Source: Nannocystis pusilla
GTDB taxonomy: Bacteria > Myxococcota_A > Polyangia > Nannocystales > Nannocystaceae
Assembly (NCBI RefSeq): GCF_020073745.1
Contig: NZ_JAIRAU010000027.1
Location: 142,001 to 206,000 of the forward strand
Reading direction: 5' to 3'
DNA: 64,000 bases
Made by a program: the position numbers and the translations under genes. Each line of letters opens with the position of its first letter. Within the stretch, counting starts at the first letter, position 1. The notes beneath the pieces were generated by a model. The model was not told where the DNA came from. It searched no databases and saw only the letters and a list, made by a program, of their open reading frames with translations. Positions 56,018 to 64,000 of the stretch are shown here, piece after piece.

Positions 56018-57125
56018 GGCGGCGGCTCCTCACGGGCTCGGCGAGGCAGGACTTGAGGGCCTCGCGCAGGTTGGCGAAGGTGCGGATCCCTGACAGATCG
56101 ATGCCGAGGTCGACCAGCGTCTGCGCGACCGCAGGGACGATGCCCGACAGCACGCCGTGGGCGCCGAGCAGCTGGACGGCGCGGATGATGCGGACGAAAT
56201 TGTCGGCGGTGGCGGCGTCGATGGCCTCGACGCCGGTGACGTCGAGGATGGCGAAGCGCGACTTGGTGTCGATGATGGTGGCGAGCAGCTTCTCCATCAG
56301 TCGACTGGCCCGCTCGGCGTCGATGCCCCCGACCAGCGGGACGGCCAGCACCTCGTCCCACAGCTGGACGATCGGGGTCGACAGGGCGACGATGGCGACT
56401 CGCTGCTGGGCGATGATGTCGAGCTTGTCCTGCAGCTCGGTGAGCATGCGGTCGCGCTCGGCGAGCGCGCGCTCGCGAGCGCTCGCGCTGGCCTTGAGGT
56501 CGGCGAGGAGGCGGTGCAGGTCGGCGTTGGTCGCCAGGCCGGCGTCGGCGAGGGCGGCGAGTTCGTCGGACACGGTGCGCGGCGACGGCTCGACGACGAG
56601 CTCGTCGTGGGGGTCGCCGTCGGCGATGAACCGCGTCTGCCGCGGCCAGCAGGTGCAGCCGAACAGCTTCTGGCAGAAGCCGGTGAACTTGCCGGCGACC
56701 AGGCCGATGCCGTAGTTGAGGGAGGTGGTCCGCTGGATCGCGCCCTCCCAGCCGTTGTGGATACGGAACGTCGCTCTCCGCGCCTCGCGGTCGAGCGCGA
56801 CGAGCTCCCACCGGCCCCAGCCCGCCGAATATGCGTACTTGGCGAGCTGGGCGAAACCGGCCTCGAAGCTGGGTTGCGCGGCGATGATCCCCCAATCGTC
56901 GTCGATGCTGCGCTGGCCCTCGGCCAGCATCATCAGCGAGAATCGATGCGGCCCCAGGGTGGTCAAGAACCCGATAAGGAGGCGCGCGAGGGAGGAGTCG
57001 CGGAAGAAGGCGACGCTGGGTACGTCAGCGATCGTGAAGCTGCCGCGTTCGAGGTCCCAGCGGTATTCGAGGCCGCATACTTCAAGCGTTGGTGTCTCGA
57101 TGAGGCGATGGGGGTGAGTGTCCAT
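56010..57125 (-). CDS. V4R-like/STAS protein (RsbR-like)
   Basis: 371 residues from ATG at 57125, preceded by AGGAGA. The N-terminal part (about 20-200) looks like a V4R/XylR-N-type small-molecule domain (FLTTLGPHRFSLMMLAEGQR, LNYGIGLVAGKFTGFCQKLF). A coiled coil (about 215-260; LADLKASASARERALAERDR) leads to the STAS domain (about 265-365): IVALSTPIVQLWDEVLAVPL, FAILDVTGVEAIDAATADNF and GVLSGIVPAVAQTLVDLGID. STAS output with a ligand-binding front end fits an RsbR paralogue. It overlaps both neighbours. Confidence 0.86.
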   Translation of the reverse strand: MDTHPHRLIETPTLEVCGLEYRWDLERGSFTIADVPSVAFFRDSSLARLLIGFLTTLGPHRFSLMMLAEGQRSIDDDWGIIAAQPSFEAGFAQLAKYAYSAGWGRWELVALDREARRATFRIHNGWEGAIQRTTSLNYGIGLVAGKFTGFCQKLFGCTCWPRQTRFIADGDPHDELVVEPSPRTVSDELAALADAGLATNADLHRLLADLKASASARERALAERDRMLTELQDKLDIIAQQRVAIVALSTPIVQLWDEVLAVPLVGGIDAERASRLMEKLLATIIDTKSRFAILDVTGVEAIDAATADNFVRIIRAVQLLGAHGVLSGIVPAVAQTLVDLGIDLSGIRTFANLREALKSCLAEPVRSRRHA

Positions 57126-57579
57126 GGCTAGGTTCTCCTGATTCGGACAGGGGGGGAGCGAGCGCTTCGAAGTCGAGGTCGTGCAGCCGGGGCTCGACCC
57201 CGAGGAGCTCGAGCGCGTCCTCGAGGGTCAGGGCGGTGCGCAGCAGGCGGAAGTCGATGCCCATGGTCTGCAGGGTGATGGCGATCGAGCCGCTCATGCC
57301 GCAGAGGACCGTGGGCGTGCCCATCAGCCGCGCCGTGGCGGCCAGGCCGGCGACGACGTGGCAGAGGTGGCTGTCGATCGTCCACAGGCCGGTGACGTCG
57401 ATGACGAGCCCGACCGCCGCGCTGTCGCGGATCGTCGCCAGGACGTCGTCGACGAGCGCCGCGGCGGCGTCGTCGGTGATGTCGCCCTGCAATGGGAGGA
57501 CGAGCCGACCCCACAGGCGTATGACCGGCGTCCGGTATTCGATGCGCATCCTGTCGTCTTCGGCGATGGTCATGTCCAC
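57082..57579 (-). CDS. STAS-domain protein (RsbS-like) with C-terminal extension
   Basis: 165 residues. STAS domain: PVIRLWGRLVLPLQGDITDD, GLVIDVTGLWTIDSHLCHVV and TPTVLCGMSGSIAITLQTMG, with IDS giving a Ser at the phosphosite as in RsbS. It is the first gene of the operon. After about residue 125 comes a tail (APPLSESGEPSHGHSPP) that overlaps the next gene by 44 bases and passes through a degenerate repeat (57137-57151). The tail may result from repeat insertion removing the original stop. Confidence 0.82.
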   Translation of the reverse strand: MDMTIAEDDRMRIEYRTPVIRLWGRLVLPLQGDITDDAAAALVDDVLATIRDSAAVGLVIDVTGLWTIDSHLCHVVAGLAATARLMGTPTVLCGMSGSIAITLQTMGIDFRLLRTALTLEDALELLGVEPRLHDLDFEALAPPLSESGEPSHGHSPPSPHRDTNA

Positions 57580-58291
57580 CTCGATGTCCGGCCGACGACG
57601 GCGCTCGCCGGCCCATTGCGCCGCCGCCGTCTCGACCTGCGATGTTCGTCCCAGGGCAGATCGACCGCGGTGAACAACTCACCGCATTGACACCAATGTG
57701 GCAGACGGCGGGCCCAGGTGCAATCGGAATCATCGCGGCGAGACGCGGCCGTAGCGGCGACAGGGCGCAAATCGTTCGGCCGCGGCCGTGATCGTGGTCC
57801 CCGGAATGCGCGGTATTCGCAACCGCGGAACAATGGACAATCACCGTACTGCACTGTCAGGAGCGCCGACTGCGATCGTGCAATGTTGCAACGGCGGCGA
57901 GCGATGAGGGTCGGAGGGGACGGGCATTCGCCAGAGTTGGGTGCCGCGAGGGCTCAGGGTGGTACCCAGCGCATTTTCAGCCCGCGGGGAAACCCTCGTG
58001 GGAATGCATGGTGCAAGTGCATCGGCCGGGCGGGATCACGGCGAGGTGAAGCGTCGCGGCGCACCACGAGGTCGCGAGGTCGCACGCGAGCGCGGGGGCG
58101 CGGTGCGAGCCGCGACGCGGTCGCGCCGGCGAGGCGGCGCAGGCGGGTCGAGGAGGCGCGACACGGGGCCGGCGAGGAGGCGACGCGGGCGGGCCGGCGA
58201 GGCGGCGCAGGCGGGTCGAGGAGGGCGCGACGCGGCGGTCGGCCGGTCCGGACGCCAGCGCGGGATCAGCCCGGCGCCGCGGCGCGAGCGA
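57580..58291. other. Long intergenic region with a 68-bp direct repeat
   Basis: No gene is supported. Bases about 57700-57900 are less GC-rich and probably contain the promoter of the STAS operon. A direct repeat of about 40 bp with 68-bp spacing (starting 58125 and 58193, beginning GCCGGCGAGGCGGCGCAGGC) lies near the end. Confidence 0.5.
58125..58240. repeat. 68-bp-spaced direct repeat
   Basis: Two nearly identical GC-rich copies of about 40 bp start at 58125 and 58193. They are unrelated to the 14-bp family. Confidence 0.7.
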
Positions 58292-59254
58292 TCACGGGGC
58301 GGCCCACACGTAGCCGGCGACGGCCTCGTACTGGTAGCCGAACATGGCGACGGCGTTGTCGCGCTCGGCCTCGCTCGTGGTGTAGAAGTGGTCGCCGCTG
58401 CCGTAGAGGCGGAACAGCGGCACGGCGCCGCACTGCGGGTCGGTGGCGATGTGGCCGAGGGCGCCCTCGGGCGTGGCCGCGTTCTCGCAGGTGCCGCTGG
58501 TGGTATAGAAGCGGCGGCCGTCGCCCTTGAGGCAGCGGTAGAACGGGACCAGGCCGGCGCCGGGGGCGGCGTACAAATAATAGAAGTTGAGGAACTCGGG
58601 CACGAAATCGCCGGACATGGCCTCGGCGGCGTCGACGGTGTAGAAGTGGCCGAGCGTCGGGCTCGCGGCGCGGTGGACCCCGACGCGGCAGCCGGGCAGG
58701 GCGCCCTCGTCGCACTGGCCGTCGCAGTTGTCGTCGAACAGGTTGCACAGCTCGGGCTTGTCGGGCTTGCAGACGAGGCCGCACATCTGCCCGGGGGCGA
58801 GCTGCTGCTCGCAGCCGTTGTTCGGGTCGTCGTCGCAGTCGAACCAGCCGTCGTCGCACTTGCCGATCGCGCAGGCGCTCGCGCTGCAGGCCGCGGTGGC
58901 CTGCGGGATCACGCAGCTCACGCCGCACTGGCCGCAATTGGCCGGGTCGGTGGCGAGGTCGACGCACTGCACGCCGCAGATCGTCAGCGGGTCGCACTCG
59001 AGCGGCGGGTCGTCGCTGCCGGCGGTGACCGGCTCGGCGGTGGAGGTGGGCGCGACGTCGGTGGTGGCGGGGTCGCCCGTGGTGCCGACGTCGGTGGTGG
59101 AGTCGGGGGCGGCGGTGGTGGTGTCGGCGGCGTCGCTCGTGCCCGGGGCGGTGCCGGGCGAGACGGTCGCGCTCGAGCTCTCGGTCGCGGCCTCGCCGCC
59201 GGCGCAGGCGGGCAGGGCGAGGGCCAGCGCGGCGAGGCATGCCCGAACGGACAT
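58292..59254 (-). CDS. Lipoprotein with DUF5648-like C-terminal domain
   Basis: 320 residues. The signal peptide ends in a lipobox (LALPACAG). A Thr/Ser/Asp linker of about 60 residues follows. A Cys-rich middle (CGVQCVDLATDPANCGQCG, CNLFDDNCDGQCDEG) resembles the repeats of myxobacterial surface proteins. The C-terminal 150 residues have HFYTVDAAEAM, GRRFYTTSGTCENAA and GDHFYTTSEAERDNAVAMFG, the HFYT repeats of DUF5648. The ATG start lies in a CATG of the repeat array, 47 bases from the preceding minus-strand gene's stop. Confidence 0.82.
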   Translation of the reverse strand: MSVRACLAALALALPACAGGEAATESSSATVSPGTAPGTSDAADTTTAAPDSTTDVGTTGDPATTDVAPTSTAEPVTAGSDDPPLECDPLTICGVQCVDLATDPANCGQCGVSCVIPQATAACSASACAIGKCDDGWFDCDDDPNNGCEQQLAPGQMCGLVCKPDKPELCNLFDDNCDGQCDEGALPGCRVGVHRAASPTLGHFYTVDAAEAMSGDFVPEFLNFYYLYAAPGAGLVPFYRCLKGDGRRFYTTSGTCENAATPEGALGHIATDPQCGAVPLFRLYGSGDHFYTTSEAERDNAVAMFGYQYEAVAGYVWAAP

Positions 59255-59311
59255 GGCCCCGAGACCAGGGTGATGAGGCCAGGTGTTTTGGGGCATGGCG
59301 CTCAGGCCAGG
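59238..59311. repeat. 14-bp tandem array between two minus-strand genes (6 units)
   Basis: Units start at 59238 (CATG), 59252 (CATG), 59266 (CAGG), 59280 (CAGG), 59294 (CATG) and 59308 (CAGG), all 14 bp apart. The second unit holds the start codon of the DUF5648-like gene and the last enters the end of the DUF1552 gene. Confidence 0.9.
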
Positions 59312-60681
59312 ATGCCGGTGAGGTGCTCGGTGGTCTCGCCGCCGTTGAAGCCGTAGCTGGGCGTGTCGATGCCGAGCGCGCGCAGGATCGTGACGTGGAC
59401 CTTGCACAGGTTGCCGCCCTGCTCGCGGTAGTGGTAGCCGCGGACCAGGGCGCCGCCGCAGCCGCCGGCCAGCACCACCGGCATCTCGGCGGTGCTGTGC
59501 TTGTAGCCCTCGCCGTACTCGGACACGCCGTAGACGCAGGCGCGGTCGAGGACGCTGACGCCCATCGGGTCGACGGCGGCGGCGAGGTGGTCGAGCAGGC
59601 GGGCGAAGGCCAGCATCTGGTACTCGGTGATGCTGCGGACGTACTCCCACTGGCCGTCGTGGCAGACCTGGTGCATCCCGTTGGGGACGCCGAGGTTGTT
59701 GAACACGTGGGTGGTGGCCGGCGAGCTCAGCATGAACGAGAACACGCGGGTGAGGCCGCAGTTGAGCGCGGCGGCCAGCAGGCCGGCCATGATGTCGGTG
59801 CGGGCGATCAGGTCGGCGGAGTCGCCGGGCGCCGCGGGAATGATATCACATGTCCCGGAGGACAGGTCGAGGCGGCGCTGGACCTCGCGCAGGTGGTCGA
59901 GGTGGGCCTCGAGCCGCTGCTTGTCGGTGCCGCCGAGGCGGCCGCGCAGGCCCTCGGCGTCGGCCAGGACGGCGTCGATGAGGGTGACCCGGCGGGTCAG
60001 CGCCATCAGGTCGGCCGGCACGTCGAACAGCATCGAGTAGAGCTGCGCGGGGCTGTGCACTGCGGCCACCGGCGAGTCGGGGCCGGTGAACGAGATCGCG
60101 TTCCAGTGGCCGTAGTCGTGGAAGCGGGCCTCGCTGACGCCGAGGCACAGCGAGCGGAACCGCGACGGCGAGTTGCCGTAGAACTGCGCGTGGGTGGCGA
60201 CGTACTGGTCGAGGGTCGGCCGCAGGCAGGTCAGCGTGTGCGACGGGTGGTCGAAGCCCTCGGGGCGGATCCGGTCGCCGGTCATGGCGACCATGAAGCC
60301 GCGCATGTGGCCGTCGCTCTGGCCGTTGTCGGGCTGCGGGACCTCGGTCTTGGGCTCGAGGCCGGTGGCGACGCTGACCTTGTGGGCGGCCAGCGGGGCG
60401 AGCAGCGGCGACGGGGTGAAGTCGGCGCCGACGGTCGGCGGGGTCCAGACGTCGCCGCCGGGGCTGTTGGCGCCCTGGTCGGCGCCGTGGCCGGCGTGCC
60501 ACGGGACGCCGTTGGCCCAGTAGAACAGGCCGAAGATCGGGTCGCCGGTCGGATCGCCGGCGTGGGCCTCGCCGAACATCGCCTCGAGCGGGGGCAGGGC
60601 GAGGGCCACGGCGGCGCCGCCGATGGCGCCGCGCAGGACGGTGCGACGCGAGAGGGGCGGTTTGCGGATCACGAAGCTCAT
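59302..60681 (-). CDS. DUF1552 protein with Tat-type signal
   Basis: 459 residues. The N-terminus RRTVLRGAIGGAAVALALPP is a twin-arginine signal. The body matches DUF1552: GLFYWANGVPWHAGHG, CLRPTLDQYVATHAQFYG, RSLCLGVSEARFHDYG, NNLGVPNGMHQVCHD and MPVVLAGGCGGALVRGYHY. Such proteins are found next to DUF1592/1588/1585 proteins in myxobacteria and planctomycetes; their function is unknown. Start overlaps the DUF1592 gene stop by four bases (ATGA). A repeat unit lies inside (59847-59863). Confidence 0.9.
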   Translation of the reverse strand: MSFVIRKPPLSRRTVLRGAIGGAAVALALPPLEAMFGEAHAGDPTGDPIFGLFYWANGVPWHAGHGADQGANSPGGDVWTPPTVGADFTPSPLLAPLAAHKVSVATGLEPKTEVPQPDNGQSDGHMRGFMVAMTGDRIRPEGFDHPSHTLTCLRPTLDQYVATHAQFYGNSPSRFRSLCLGVSEARFHDYGHWNAISFTGPDSPVAAVHSPAQLYSMLFDVPADLMALTRRVTLIDAVLADAEGLRGRLGGTDKQRLEAHLDHLREVQRRLDLSSGTCDIIPAAPGDSADLIARTDIMAGLLAAALNCGLTRVFSFMLSSPATTHVFNNLGVPNGMHQVCHDGQWEYVRSITEYQMLAFARLLDHLAAAVDPMGVSVLDRACVYGVSEYGEGYKHSTAEMPVVLAGGCGGALVRGYHYREQGGNLCKVHVTILRALGIDTPSYGFNGGETTEHLTGILA

Positions 60682-62402
60682 GCGTCGGTCTCCTCGGCGA
60701 CGGTGCGGAACGCCTCGCTGACGACGAGGTCGAGCAGCAATTGCTTGAAGCGGTGGTCGGCCGCGATGAAGCGCTGCTCGAGCGCCTCGAGGGCCGGCTG
60801 TTCGGACGGTTCGGCCAGGCGCCCGGTGGCGTGGCGGTACAGCTGGTTGACGATGCAGCGGCCGACGCGGGGGTCGGTCTTGAGCGCCTCGGCGAGGTCG
60901 CGCGCGCCGTCCAGCGGGATGTTGTCGAGGTTGCCGCTGGCGTCGATCGGGTAGCCGTTGTCGAGCGTGCGGTAGGCGCCGATCGAGTCGAAGTGCTCGA
61001 ACAGGAACCCGGGCGGGTCGATGATCGAGTGGCAGCCGGCGCAGGTCGGGTCTTTCTGGTGCTGCTCGAGCTTCTCGCGCACGGTCTGGGCGTCCATGGT
61101 CTCGTCGTCGCCGAGGTCGGTGTCGACGTCGCCGGGCGGCGGCGGGATGATCTGGCAGAGGACGCGCTCGCGCAGGTACTTGCCGCGGTTGGTCGGCGAG
61201 GTGATGGTCTCGTGCGCGTTCATGGTGAGGAAGGCGCCGAGGGTGAGGATGCCGGCGCGGGGGCCGTCGGCCGGCATCTCGACGGGGACGAAGGTGATCG
61301 GCGAGGCGCCCTCGGCGGCGACGTCGTAGAGCTTGGCCAGCTCGGCGTTGACGAAGGTGCGGCGGGTGCTGAAGAGCTGGCGGATGTCGCTGTCGCTGCG
61401 GTGGATCAGGTCGTCGACGAGCAGCTGGACCTCGGTGCGCATCGACCTCGTCATGGTCGGGCTGAACATCGGCCAGCGCGTGGGGTCGCGGGTGACGTGG
61501 TCGAGCCGCGCGAGGTCGAGGTACTGGGCGAAGAACTCCTGCAGCGCGACGCGGGCGCGCGGGTCGTCGAGGAGACGCTCGGCCTCGGCGAGCAGGCCGG
61601 CGTCGGTGTAGAGGTCGCCGTTGCCGGCGGCGTCGAGCAAGAGGTCGTCGGGCGGGCCGTTCCACAGCAGGAAGGAGACGCGGGTGGCCATCTCCCAGCC
61701 GGTGAGGCGCAGCCGCGTGGGGTCGCCGGGGTCGGGCTCGCCGAGCTCGACGCGGTAGAGGAAGTGCGGCGACTGCAGGATGCCGGCGACCGCGAATTGC
61801 AGGCCGCGCCAGGCGTCGCCCTGCGACAGCTGATTGGCCACGTCGGTCCAGCGGGTCAGCTCGTCGGCGGTGAACGGGCGGCGATAGGCGCGGCGGCCGA
61901 AGGCGCCGAGGAAGCCCTGCACGCAGGCGTCGCCGGGGGCCGCGGGCACGCAGCCGACGAGGGCCTCGCGCCGCGCGGGGTCGTCGAACACGGCCCGCGA
62001 GAGGTGGTCGGCGGCCTCCTCGTACTGCTGCACGCCGAGCTCGGAGATGAAGGTGCTGGTGGCGCCGATGTTGTAGAAGAGATACGGGTTGGTGTCGGGC
62101 TCGAGCGGGGTGCCGGGCAGGCCGGGGCCGAGCAGGTGCTCGATCGCGTTGCGGTACTGCGACACGGTGAGGCGCGGCAGGACCGGCTCGGCGGGGGCGA
62201 ACGGGTCGCCCGGATCGCCGTCGCTGTCCGATTCGCCGTCGGTGCCGGTCGGCGCGCCGGTGCCGGTCGGCCCGTCGCTGTCGCCGGTGTCGGCGGTGTT
62301 GCTCGCGGCCTGGTCGCTGTCCGCGGCGGGGTTGTCGTCTTGGCAGGCGCTGCCGAGCAAGATCAGCGCGCCGGCGATTCCGAGCCGAGGGAGCCTCACC
62401 AT
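60678..62402 (-). CDS. DUF1587/1592/1588/1585-type secreted lipoprotein
   Basis: 574 residues from ATG at 62402. A lipobox (LILLGSACQ) is followed by an Asp/Ser/Gly/Thr linker. The domain order is: LTVSQYRNAIEHLLG (DUF1587), QSPHFLYRVEL and RLTGWEMATRVSFLLWNGPP (DUF1592), GILTLGAFLTMNAHETITSP (DUF1588) and DPTCAGCHSIIDPPGFLFEH with a CxxCH (DUF1585). A c-type haem may be bound there. It is co-transcribed with DUF1552. These sets are abundant in myxobacteria and planctomycetes. Confidence 0.92.
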   Translation of the reverse strand: MVRLPRLGIAGALILLGSACQDDNPAADSDQAASNTADTGDSDGPTGTGAPTGTDGESDSDGDPGDPFAPAEPVLPRLTVSQYRNAIEHLLGPGLPGTPLEPDTNPYLFYNIGATSTFISELGVQQYEEAADHLSRAVFDDPARREALVGCVPAAPGDACVQGFLGAFGRRAYRRPFTADELTRWTDVANQLSQGDAWRGLQFAVAGILQSPHFLYRVELGEPDPGDPTRLRLTGWEMATRVSFLLWNGPPDDLLLDAAGNGDLYTDAGLLAEAERLLDDPRARVALQEFFAQYLDLARLDHVTRDPTRWPMFSPTMTRSMRTEVQLLVDDLIHRSDSDIRQLFSTRRTFVNAELAKLYDVAAEGASPITFVPVEMPADGPRAGILTLGAFLTMNAHETITSPTNRGKYLRERVLCQIIPPPPGDVDTDLGDDETMDAQTVREKLEQHQKDPTCAGCHSIIDPPGFLFEHFDSIGAYRTLDNGYPIDASGNLDNIPLDGARDLAEALKTDPRVGRCIVNQLYRHATGRLAEPSEQPALEALEQRFIAADHRFKQLLLDLVVSEAFRTVAEETDA

Positions 62403-62476
62403 ACGACTCGAGGTTCTAACACGGATCGCCACGGGCCCGCGGGCCCGCGCGTGCGGACGATGCTGGCCTCGCGGAC

Positions 62477-62613
62477 AGGTCAGGCGCGGGCGAGAGCGGG
62501 CCCGGTTCGTCTGCGCGTGGTGGATGGGCCCCATCAGGTGGGTCCCGAGCGAAGGCAGGGTCGCGGCGAGCTCGGGACGGATCCCCGCGAGCAGGAGGCG
62601 TGCGCCGGCGCGG
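62477..62613 (-). pseudogene. Fragment of a STAS gene (decayed duplicate of the 3' end of the neighbouring PAS-STAS gene)
   Basis: Read on the minus strand this gives GARLLLAGIRPELAATLPSL then GPIHHAQTNRARSRP. The intact neighbour has GARVVLTGIRPEVAATLASL and DGIRHAQATLVRSRA at the same place. About ten residues are missing between the two blocks and the stop is lost, so it runs on toward the DUF1592 gene. The upstream part of the gene is absent. This is a truncated tandem duplication. Confidence 0.75.
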
Positions 62614-62633
62614 CGACGCGGACCTCGCGGGGG

Positions 62634-63512
62634 TCAGGCGCGAGAGCGGACCAGGGTCGCCTGCGCGTGGCGGATGCCGTCCTGCAGGGTGCCGCGGGTG
62701 ACGAGGCCGGCCAGGTCGGCGGCGAGCGAGGCGAGCGTCGCGGCGACCTCGGGGCGGATCCCCGTGAGCACCACGCGCGCGCCCAGCAGGCCCACGGCCC
62801 GGGCGGCCCGCACGAGCGCGTCGGCGACCGCGTCGTCGACGACCGCGACGCCGGTGACGTCGAGGATCACGACCTGGGCGCGGGCCCGCTGCACGCCCTC
62901 GAGCAGGGTCTGCATGACGTGCTCGACGCGGACCCGATCGAGCCGGCCGACCAGCGGCATGACGACGATGGCGTCGCTGATCGGGATCAGCGGGGTCGAG
63001 AGCCGGAGGAGCGCGGCCTCGTGGGCGCGCAGCAGCTCCTGCTGGCGCAGGCTCTCCTGCAGCAGCAGCTCGTTGCGCTTGCGCTCGGTGACGTCGCGGC
63101 ACACGAGCACGACGGAGTCGGGCGACAGCGGCGAGATGTTGGCGGAGAACCACACCTCGCGGTCCTCGAGCGGCATGCTGTAATCCATGCTGACGACGCT
63201 CTGGCGCTCGAGGGCCTGGCGGATGTGCGCGAGGAAGAAGTCGGCGGCGGCGGCGGGCATGACCTCGTGCATGCGCCGGCCGATCAGGTCCAGCGAGGGG
63301 CGGTAGAGCAGGTCGGGCGCGGTGTCGCCGATCCGCAGGTAGCGGCCGTCGCGGTCCATCACCAGGACGACGTCGGTCATCGCCCGGAACATCGCCCGCA
63401 GCTCGGCCTCGGACGGCCGCAGGACGGCGAGCTCGGCCTCCAATTCGGTGACGCGTCGGCGCAGGTGCGCGAGCTCGGCGATCGGGTCACAGGCGGATTC
63501 GGGCGCGGTCAC
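62634..63512 (-). CDS. PAS-STAS protein (RsbR-like)
   Basis: 292 residues. A coiled coil (about 8-35) comes first, then a PAS domain (about 40-155; MFRAMTDVVLVMDRDGRYLR, VSMDYSMPLEDREVWFSANI, VVLVCRDVTERKRNELLLQE). The STAS domain (about 180-285) has RLSTPLIPISDAIVVMPLVG, VVILDVTGVAVVDDAVADAL and ARVVLTGIRPEVAATLASLA. At the usual phospho-Thr position it has Asp (VVDDAVAD), perhaps mimicking phosphorylation. It acts as an RsbR-like sensor. A decayed copy of its 3' end follows. Confidence 0.88.
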   Translation of the reverse strand: MTAPESACDPIAELAHLRRRVTELEAELAVLRPSEAELRAMFRAMTDVVLVMDRDGRYLRIGDTAPDLLYRPSLDLIGRRMHEVMPAAAADFFLAHIRQALERQSVVSMDYSMPLEDREVWFSANISPLSPDSVVLVCRDVTERKRNELLLQESLRQQELLRAHEAALLRLSTPLIPISDAIVVMPLVGRLDRVRVEHVMQTLLEGVQRARAQVVILDVTGVAVVDDAVADALVRAARAVGLLGARVVLTGIRPEVAATLASLAADLAGLVTRGTLQDGIRHAQATLVRSRA

Positions 63513-63555
63513 GCGGCGATCTTACCGCGTCGCAATGCGCGAGCTCGACGGACGC

Positions 63556-64000
63556 TTAAGCAGAGATTGGGGTGACGGTGACGAAGTAGTCGCGGGCGAT
63601 CGGCTCGATGGCGAAGCCGGCGCCGGGGACCGACTGCAGCAGCGCGCGCAGGCGCGCCGGGGTGTACAGATAAAGTGGGCAGCGATTGCGGTAGCGGAGC
63701 CGGCGCTGCCAGGCGAGCAGGCCGCCGGCGGCGGGGAACGAGAAGAAGGCGCGGCGGCGGGTGAAGCCGACGATCTTGCGGACGAGCGCCGCCGGGTCGG
63801 CGACGTAGTCCATGAATCCCATGACGACGACGTAGTCGAACGGGGAGTCCGGCTGCCAGCGGTCGACGTCGCCGACGAGGAACTCGCAGCGATCGGCGAC
63901 GCCGGCGCCGGCGCCGTGCTCGCGGGCGCGGGCGATCATGTTGTCCGCGAAGTCGATGCCGACGACGCGGCCGGCGCCGCGGCGCGCCAGTTCGACGGCG
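63556..64000 (-). CDS. SAM-dependent methyltransferase (5' end outside window)
   Basis: Partial gene: the frame is open to the window edge. It shows the class I methyltransferase order: VVGIDFADNMI (motif I/II region), CEFLVGDVDRWQPD, FDYVVVMGFMDYVADPAALV (motif IV) and RRRAFFSFPAAGGLLAW (motif V). It has a long C-terminal part (YLYTPARLRALLQSVPGAGF) typical of UbiE/ubiquinone-type or small-molecule methyltransferases. The substrate is unknown. Confidence 0.85.
   Translation of the reverse strand, partial: AVELARRGAGRVVGIDFADNMIARAREHGAGAGVADRCEFLVGDVDRWQPDSPFDYVVVMGFMDYVADPAALVRKIVGFTRRRAFFSFPAAGGLLAWQRRLRYRNRCPLYLYTPARLRALLQSVPGAGFAIEPIARDYFVTVTPISA

Noticed and set aside
60741..63575. A 944-residue open frame on the plus strand
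   Set aside because: Antisense shadow of the DUF1592, STAS and other minus-strand genes; composition is Gly/Ala/Val/Arg/Glu-rich with no domain.

Overview
The window is very GC-rich and reads like a myxobacterial chromosome, most like the Nannocystis/Plesiocystis group. This is inferred from gene content; no search was run. The signs are a Ser/Thr kinase with TPR repeats, several lipoproteins with long Thr/Ser/Gly/Asp linkers behind the lipobox, four proteins ending in a MYXO-CTERM-like tail (Cys motif, hydrophobic stretch, Arg cluster), an IgGFc-binding-type protein, a DUF1592/DUF1552 pair and many stand-alone signalling proteins. No rRNA, tRNA or CRISPR array was seen. There is one insertion sequence (IS110 family).

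Layout. 1-5.2 kb: the end of a TPR Ser/Thr kinase, a small lipoprotein, an RluA/TruC-type pseudouridine synthase, a small unknown protein and a metallophosphoesterase. 5.4-11.7 kb: a FIST-domain sensor with a histidine kinase, a CASTOR/POLLUX-like ion channel and a SRAP (HMCES/YedK) protein. 11.75-13.26 kb: an IS110 element with a possible bridge-RNA region. 13.5-21 kb: secreted proteins, a DRB0094-type RNA ligase, a catalytically degenerate erythromycin-esterase-like lipoprotein and two tandem paralogous MYXO-CTERM proteins. 21-28.3 kb: an EEP-fold lipoprotein, a rhomboid protease, a RelA-type (p)ppGpp synthetase and a histone-H1-like/SMI1-KNR4 fusion. 28.5-33 kb: a giant two-module P-type ATPase. 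33.4-48.8 kb: mostly exported proteins (beta-helix, CxxCH lipoprotein, FG-GAP lipoprotein, M15 peptidase, IgGFc-binding, isoaspartyl peptidase) and a PAS/STAS pair. 49-54.7 kb: a CPA2 antiporter, a PAS-GAF histidine kinase and an M28 peptidase. 55.2-57.6 kb: three overlapping STAS genes. 58.3-63.5 kb: a DUF5648-like lipoprotein, the DUF1552/DUF1592 pair, a decayed STAS fragment and another PAS-STAS gene. The window ends inside a methyltransferase gene.

The most unusual feature is a short dispersed repeat that I do not recognise as described. The unit is 14 bp with consensus CATGTCCNNNNGGA. Adjacent units share CATG, so each junction forms a palindrome (CATGTCC-N4-GGACATG). Units occur singly or in exactly 14-bp-periodic runs of 2-6. 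Runs are concentrated at gene 3' ends and in convergent gaps (five of six), but they also lie inside genes, where they encode extra peptide, supply start or stop codons, and in one case have grown into a 48-bp in-frame minisatellite. A likely role is an RNA hairpin or terminator, or a self-propagating palindrome.

A second theme is a dispersed set of STAS-domain proteins (PAS-STAS, V4R-STAS, RsbS-like STAS) resembling stressosome scaffold parts, with no RsbT-type kinase in the window.
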